From Margaritispora aquatica (Eukaryota; Ascomycota; Leotiomycetes; Helotiales; Discinellaceae): 64,000 nt of DNA. This document shows positions 59,822-64,000 of the stretch, in pieces. The stretch spans positions 2,742,340 through 2,806,339 of the forward strand of contig VJWN01000001.1 of assembly GCA_007644065.1 (NCBI GenBank). Direction: 5' to 3'. The position numbers and the translations under genes were made by a program. The notes below the pieces were generated by a model, which made no database searches, was not told the origin of the DNA, and saw only the letters and a program-made list of their open reading frames with translations. The stretch's first letter is position 1, and every line of letters starts with the position of its first letter.

Positions 59822-60630
59822 TCACTTCTTCAACCGGCTCTCAACTGTCTTCCAGTTGATCACATCCCAGATCGCACTGAAATACTCGGCCTTACGGTTT
59901 TGGTATTGAAGATAGTAGGCATGCTCCCAGGCATCAATGCCCAACAATGGCACGTATTTTCCAACGACTGGATCTTGGTTTGCGTATGTCCGGATCTCAA
60001 CGACACCAGTCTCGGTGTTCTTGACCAACCATGCCCATCCGCTTCCTTGAATGCCGGCGAGAGACGCATTGAACTTCGACTTGAAGGTAGAAAAATCGCC
60101 ATATGAGGAGTCAATTGCCGTCTAATGCACCCAGTCAATTGGTGTCATTCAACGCAATCAGTGGGTTAGATATAAACAAACCTTCAATGTGCCAGTTGGC
60201 TCTCCACCACCTCCATTCTTGCTTGGTGCAAGATTCTCCCAGAAGAGAGAGTGGTTGATATGTCCACCGCCATGGAAGTTAATCACTGGCTGTAAAGCAA
60301 TCTGTGCAGCAATATCTGACTTGGCTTCTGCGGCCTGGATTTGCTCGGAAGCTGCGTTGAAGCTGTTGACATATGTTTGATGGTGGTTCTTGTGGTGGAG
60401 CTCCATGATCTTGCCAGAGATAGATGGCTCCAGAGCGCCATAGTCATCTAAGAGGCATAATTAGTGACATAGCATGTCGAACTTAGACAATTGAGCTTAC
60501 ATGGGAGATCAGGAAGAGTAGCTTTACCACGGACGAAGCTTGTGCTTGCCATGGTTGCAGCTTTCTTGGAAGCTCCAGCTCGCAGAGCTGAGCGAGCTGC
60601 TACAGATGATCTGAAGAGTGTTGCAGACAT
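59822..60630 (-). CDS. SOD2: mitochondrial manganese superoxide dismutase
   Basis: Exons 60630-60501, 60447-60182 and 60121-59822 give 231 residues. The first 35-40 residues are Arg/Ala/Ser-rich without acids ([19 protein letters not shown]), a typical mitochondrial presequence. The mature enzyme begins at [20 protein letters not shown]. Metal ligands are visible: His in [13 protein letters not shown], His in [11 protein letters not shown], and Asp and His in [21 protein letters not shown] and the C-terminal [12 protein letters not shown] are normal for the family. It converts superoxide to hydrogen peroxide and oxygen in the matrix. GGGHINH and the overall pattern favour Mn over Fe. The three exons splice with good signals. 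It is divergent from PSF3, with only 311 bp between the two start codons. Confidence 0.96.
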
Positions 60631-60941
60631 GATTACTGTTTACAAAGATAGGTCCGAAGAAGGATCAATTGCTCAATACGAAGCAATTCGTAGGATTGTG
60701 GATGTGGAGGGACGGTTTTAATTATAAATCATATGTCCCTCGGGTTTTGGGCTGGACGTCACTGAGCACAGCGAATTTGCCGAAGCGGCAGGGATCAACA
60801 CCACCACGAGCTCAGAGCTTCAATGTCGTAATTGGAGAAACAACAGCTGTTTCTCACAGTCAATTAAGCACCTTTCATCGCGACAAATCTATCCATTGAA
60901 ATGCGATAGCGGCTAGCGCTGTCGTCCGTACATTATTTGAA
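60631..60941. promoter_or_regulatory. shared divergent promoter of SOD2 and PSF3
   Basis: The 311 bp between the two start codons must hold both core promoters and leaders. I see no other frame in it. No specific factor site is claimed. Confidence 0.6.
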
Positions 60942-61563
60942 ATGTCATATTATGATATTGACGCGATCTTGACCGACGCTCAGGTATGTTGTGCACTCCT
61001 CGTTCCGTTGACCTCTCCAATTGACAATCCTACAGAAAGTCCCATGCACATTCGAGCTCGATGTCCCTACACTTGGCTACTTAGACAATAATGCGGGAAC
61101 GACTCTGAAGTCTGGGACACGGGTCGATCTTCCTCTTTGGCTGGCAGAGATGCTCACCATCACGTCGCCCAGTTCCAACAAATCCCTCGCCACACTCGAT
61201 CTCCCACCCTGTCTGGCACCCCGCGTTATGAATGCATTGAAAGCCGATCCCAAATCTGTAGACTTACGCGCACTGGCACAAAACTTCTATGGGCTTGGAG
61301 CGAGGATATTGGAGTTGTTTGAGGAGGAAGAGGTCTGTGATGTCTTGATGGATACTTTTCGAACGCGAGCAGCGGAAATCAATGACCACGCAAGCAATGC
61401 TGGTGCGAGCAGCCAACGAGGTGGAGGTGGTGGAGGAGGCGTTGGTAATGAAGGCGTTGAATTTCTGAGGGGCTTAGACGAGATGGAGAGGAATCTCTTT
61501 CGTGCCAGCCATGACAGTACAAAGGCTATGCGTGTTTGGATGGGTGAGATCAAGAAGAGGTAA
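60942..61563 (+). CDS. PSF3: GINS complex subunit Psf3
   Basis: Exons 60942-60983 and 61036-61563 give 189 residues. The 14-residue first exon (MSYYDIDAILTDAQ) ends at a GTATGT donor and joins KVPCTFELDVPTLGYLDNN, the conserved N-terminus of Psf3. VDLPLWLAEML and the RVMNALKADPKSVDLRALAQNFYGLG segment are family features. GINS (Sld5, Psf1-3) joins Cdc45 and Mcm2-7 in the replicative helicase in the nucleus. A Gly-rich loop (about residues 140-150) encoded by a GGT/GGA run separates the two C-terminal helical parts. The gene is convergent with the nitrilase, with about 130 bp between their stops. Confidence 0.93.
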
Positions 61564-61695
61564 AGGGCAAGAACGCGACAAACGATATGATGATTGATGG
61601 AATTACATTGAAATGATAAGTGGTTGCATGATACCCGGCGCATAATGGGAGGTCTCGGTATGTAGTTCTATATTAACAGTGTTTGTCGGAACTTC

Positions 61696-62711
61696 TTACT
61701 CTTCAAGACCAAGCTTCTTCGCCCTTAGAGACATTTTCAAGTTCGAGTCAACTCCTAGCCACAGCATATCAGGTCTACTGTAATGCCCACAGATGTCCAC
61801 GAAACTCTTCGATCTCAAGATATCATCAAAATCCAAATCGCCATATATAATGCCTTCCTCAGTCTCAGGAATCTCCTCAGACATTTGTCGCCCATCTGGT
61901 CCAAAGATTGCACTACTTCCTCCACCAGGTAGACCGAAGACACCCAAACCCTTTGGAATACCCATCTTCTCAAGTCCTTGTTCACTAATGACAGCTGTTG
62001 TATGCAACACAAAAGCTCCACTCTCAACAGCAAAAGTCTGTGACAGACTTCTACATCCTTCACGACTCATGGACCACAATGCAGGGCCGCCTGGGTGTTC
62101 TCTGACAGGAGGCCAAGCAGCGACATGGATTTCCGGTCCCTGCAAGCAAGTGTGGTATTTCAGAAGCGGCTGGATATGTTCCCAACAAGCAAGGGCGCTG
62201 ACTTTGCCCACACCCGGAAGAGCGCTGACGTTATGTAAAGTGTTACCTCCTGTGGCATCACCAAACACTGTACGCTCCATGTGCGTCGGCTTGAGCTTTC
62301 TGCGCACACTCAAGACCTCTCCATCGGCTCCAATGGTGGCTTGCGAGATATACAGCGAATTGTTCGAATTCTCCGAGAAACCAACACAGACGGCGATTTT
62401 GTGTTCCGCAGCTGCCGCACATATCTTTTTCATCTCTGGTGAATCAATCTTAAGGCTGTTCTTTGTGTACAGAATTGACATGTCGAAGTCGACTGGGCGA
62501 GACCTATGTTTGGTGTGAATTAGTGAATCTTGGGTATGGCTGGGCAGACCTACCAGATCCATGCTGGGTATCCTGGAATCCAGCATTCAGGAAATGCTAC
62601 AATCTGTGCACCATTTGAAGCTGCTTCTGCAATAAGCTTGCATGTTTTGTCCACTGTCTTTGGCAGGTCAAGCCAAACTGGTTCCGCTTGAGTGACTGCT
62701 ACTTTCACCAT
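61696..62711 (-). CDS. nitrilase (carbon-nitrogen hydrolase)
   Basis: Exons 62711-62554 and 62503-61696 give 321 residues. The Glu-Lys-Cys triad is visible: Glu near 42 in [12 protein letters not shown], Lys near 124 in [11 protein letters not shown], and Cys near 159 in [14 protein letters not shown]. The CWEH block and the length fit fungal nitrilases rather than amidases. It should convert nitriles to carboxylic acids and ammonia, or to amides, as an oligomeric cytosolic enzyme. Cyanide hydratases are usually longer, about 350-370 residues, so nitrilase is the better call. The intron (50 nt) has a GTAGGT donor and a CACTAATTC branch site. An upstream in-frame extension from 62804 has no supporting features, so ATG 62711 is chosen. 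Confidence 0.92.
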
Positions 62712-63195
62712 TGTGCAAATTCTTCTAGTCCAAGAAGTAAGTCGGATTCTCAAATGCAATATTGTGTATTTCACAAAGGGGTTATCTGCTATGCTATATA
62801 TCAAGAGCTTTTGGAGCTATCACGATTCAATTGCTGCTATGTTGCGGAATTAGAGATTCCCGCAACGATAGGAGCTCGTGCTGGTTCTGGACTGGTCCCA
62901 CAGATCTGATCATACCTCGCTTGCTGGCTCAAAAGTGGAGCGGGGTTGATCGGAATTATCTCCGCACTAGATGTTTGCTAATATTGTTCTCCTAGTCAAA
63001 GTACTTGGAGCCATGTCGCAATTTAATATTTGTGCACTAGGTAGTCACTGCCGTCACGGTCATAGTGGCTACAGAGTCAGTAGTGGAACATTGTTGAATG
63101 GAAATCTAATTATTCTCAAAAACACGCAGATACTCGCTTATCAGTCTACCTCCTGTTCTCGTGCTCATGACTTTCAGAAAATCAAACATATGGTT
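62712..63195. other. intergenic, promoter of nitrilase
   Basis: About 480 bp upstream of the nitrilase start and downstream of the stop of the right-edge gene. No gene seen. Confidence 0.45.
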
Positions 63196-64000
63196 CTAAT
63201 GATCCTGTCGATCAAGCTTGCCTTTCAAGCGACCATCATCAAGAAGACTGCCAAACATTGCAGCTTCAAATAGATGATTTACTTGCCAAGCATGGAAATT
63301 CGCATGGGCTATCAGCCATGTCATCTCGTCTATCAGCCCCAAACTATAAGTTTTCGCCATGGCCATGTTGAGATTCGCAGCGATGGCATCCTCGCTCTCT
63401 TGGCTGACGACTCCCTTTCTGACATAGTCCATCGGAGCCGTCGCTAGACATCTCCAAAGCTCGCACAGCTCAAGTGTAGGATTAATAAGCAGGAATCTCT
63501 CAACGTGATCGCATGGGTCGCCGCCATTGCAGGCATTTCGTAATGGCCTACTGAATCCAGTCGTTCTCAAATCAACATCGAAAGCTTCATCAAAATCCGC
63601 TTCTCGCTGTTCAGCCTGCGATTTCCTCGCCCTGGAATACCCAAGCAACGCCCGTCTGCAGAATCCATGTCTGTTGTTCTGAATGTGCCATGTGTACAAA
63701 GTAGCACACATCCTCGCAACAGGCTCCCTCCACCTTTCCGTGAACATTCTCGCACCGGTGTTCGAATATGCATCGTAGACGTTCCTCAACGCTTCTTCAC
63801 TGACAATACCCGTGTCAGCGATATCAGCTGTGTTCAGAAAGGCATTCATGACCTCGGAATTGTGCAAATCCGAACCCACGTCCACGACGTCGGTGCCAGG
63901 AGAAGAAAATACCATGTCACTGACCACAGCCGCTGGGTCGAAGCCACGTGCGATTGTCTCAGCTGACATACCCATCAAGCTGCTTTCCGAGAAGAACACA
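63196..64000 (-). CDS. unrecognised protein, frame open to the right edge
   Basis: The minus-strand frame runs from the window edge to a stop at 63196 without interruption, about 267 codons. In-frame ATGs occur at 63975 and 63969, so the gene could begin inside the window or extend further. It has no signal peptide or membrane helix. The sequence is mixed alpha-helical with several aromatic and Cys residues (RWREPVARMCATLYTWHIQ, GDPCDHVERFLLINPTLELC, MTWLIAHANFHAWQVNHLF). I do not recognise the family. Codon-like composition over 800 bases supports real coding. It is transcribed in the same direction as the nitrilase. Confidence 0.65.
   Translation of the reverse strand, partial: VFFSESSLMGMSAETIARGFDPAAVVSDMVFSSPGTDVVDVGSDLHNSEVMNAFLNTADIADTGIVSEEALRNVYDAYSNTGARMFTERWREPVARMCATLYTWHIQNNRHGFCRRALLGYSRARKSQAEQREADFDEAFDVDLRTTGFSRPLRNACNGGDPCDHVERFLLINPTLELCELWRCLATAPMDYVRKGVVSQESEDAIAANLNMAMAKTYSLGLIDEMTWLIAHANFHAWQVNHLFEAAMFGSLLDDGRLKGKLDRQDH

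Noticed and set aside
1..64000. CRISPR arrays, bacterial operons, ribosome-binding sites, rRNA genes
   Set aside because: No regular short repeats with unique spacers, no ribosomal RNA-like blocks, and the gene structure is eukaryotic.
1..64000. Intact transposons
   Set aside because: I found no transposase, reverse transcriptase or long terminal repeats in any frame. Only simple repeats and small relics are visible.

Overview
The window looks like nuclear DNA of a filamentous ascomycete (Pezizomycotina). Genes sit on both strands and most carry short introns with GTNNGT-type donors, CTRAC/CTAAC branch sites and YAG acceptors. The families (GH72 glucanosyltransferase, a fungal rhodopsin-fold 7TM protein, a 2EXR protein, DLT1, a fungal nitrilase, MnSOD, GINS Psf3) are typical of this group. 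A more precise placement (for example Leotiomycetes) would be a guess.

Layout. 1-9.9 kb is mostly gene-free: simple repeats, G-rich tracts, and one 97-residue two-exon gene at 5.07-5.57 kb. 10-15.5 kb has a second cryptic two-exon small gene, DLT1 (minus) and a six-exon MFS transporter. 16.4-21.1 kb has a 1,083-residue disordered acidic protein and an intronless class I methyltransferase. 21.4-29.5 kb looks accessory: a six-exon DHA1-like MFS pump, a four-exon COMT-type O-methyltransferase and an eight-exon rhodopsin-fold membrane protein. 30.7-43 kb holds an unrecognised four-exon gene, a membrane-anchored RlpA/barwin-fold protein, a 2EXR protein, two unrelated alpha/beta hydrolases and a single-pass membrane protein with an unresolved 5' end. 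43-54 kb is gene-poor around a GPI-anchored GH72 enzyme. It contains a truncated EST1/SMG7-like fragment and a degenerate 44-bp repeat. 54.2-64 kb holds an unrecognised 708-residue protein with a 932-nt first intron, a short-chain dehydrogenase carrying two lesions, MnSOD and Psf3 sharing a divergent promoter, a nitrilase, and an unrecognised gene reaching the right edge.

The genes do not form one obvious pathway. The only hint of a functional group is the exporter, O-methyltransferase and 7TM protein at 21-29 kb, which has no backbone synthase in the window. The most informative oddities are the doubly damaged dehydrogenase, the 44-bp repeat array, the long intron and the EST1-like relic. 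I did not find a demonstrably new multi-gene system. All splice models come from reading splice signals and frame continuity, not from transcripts.
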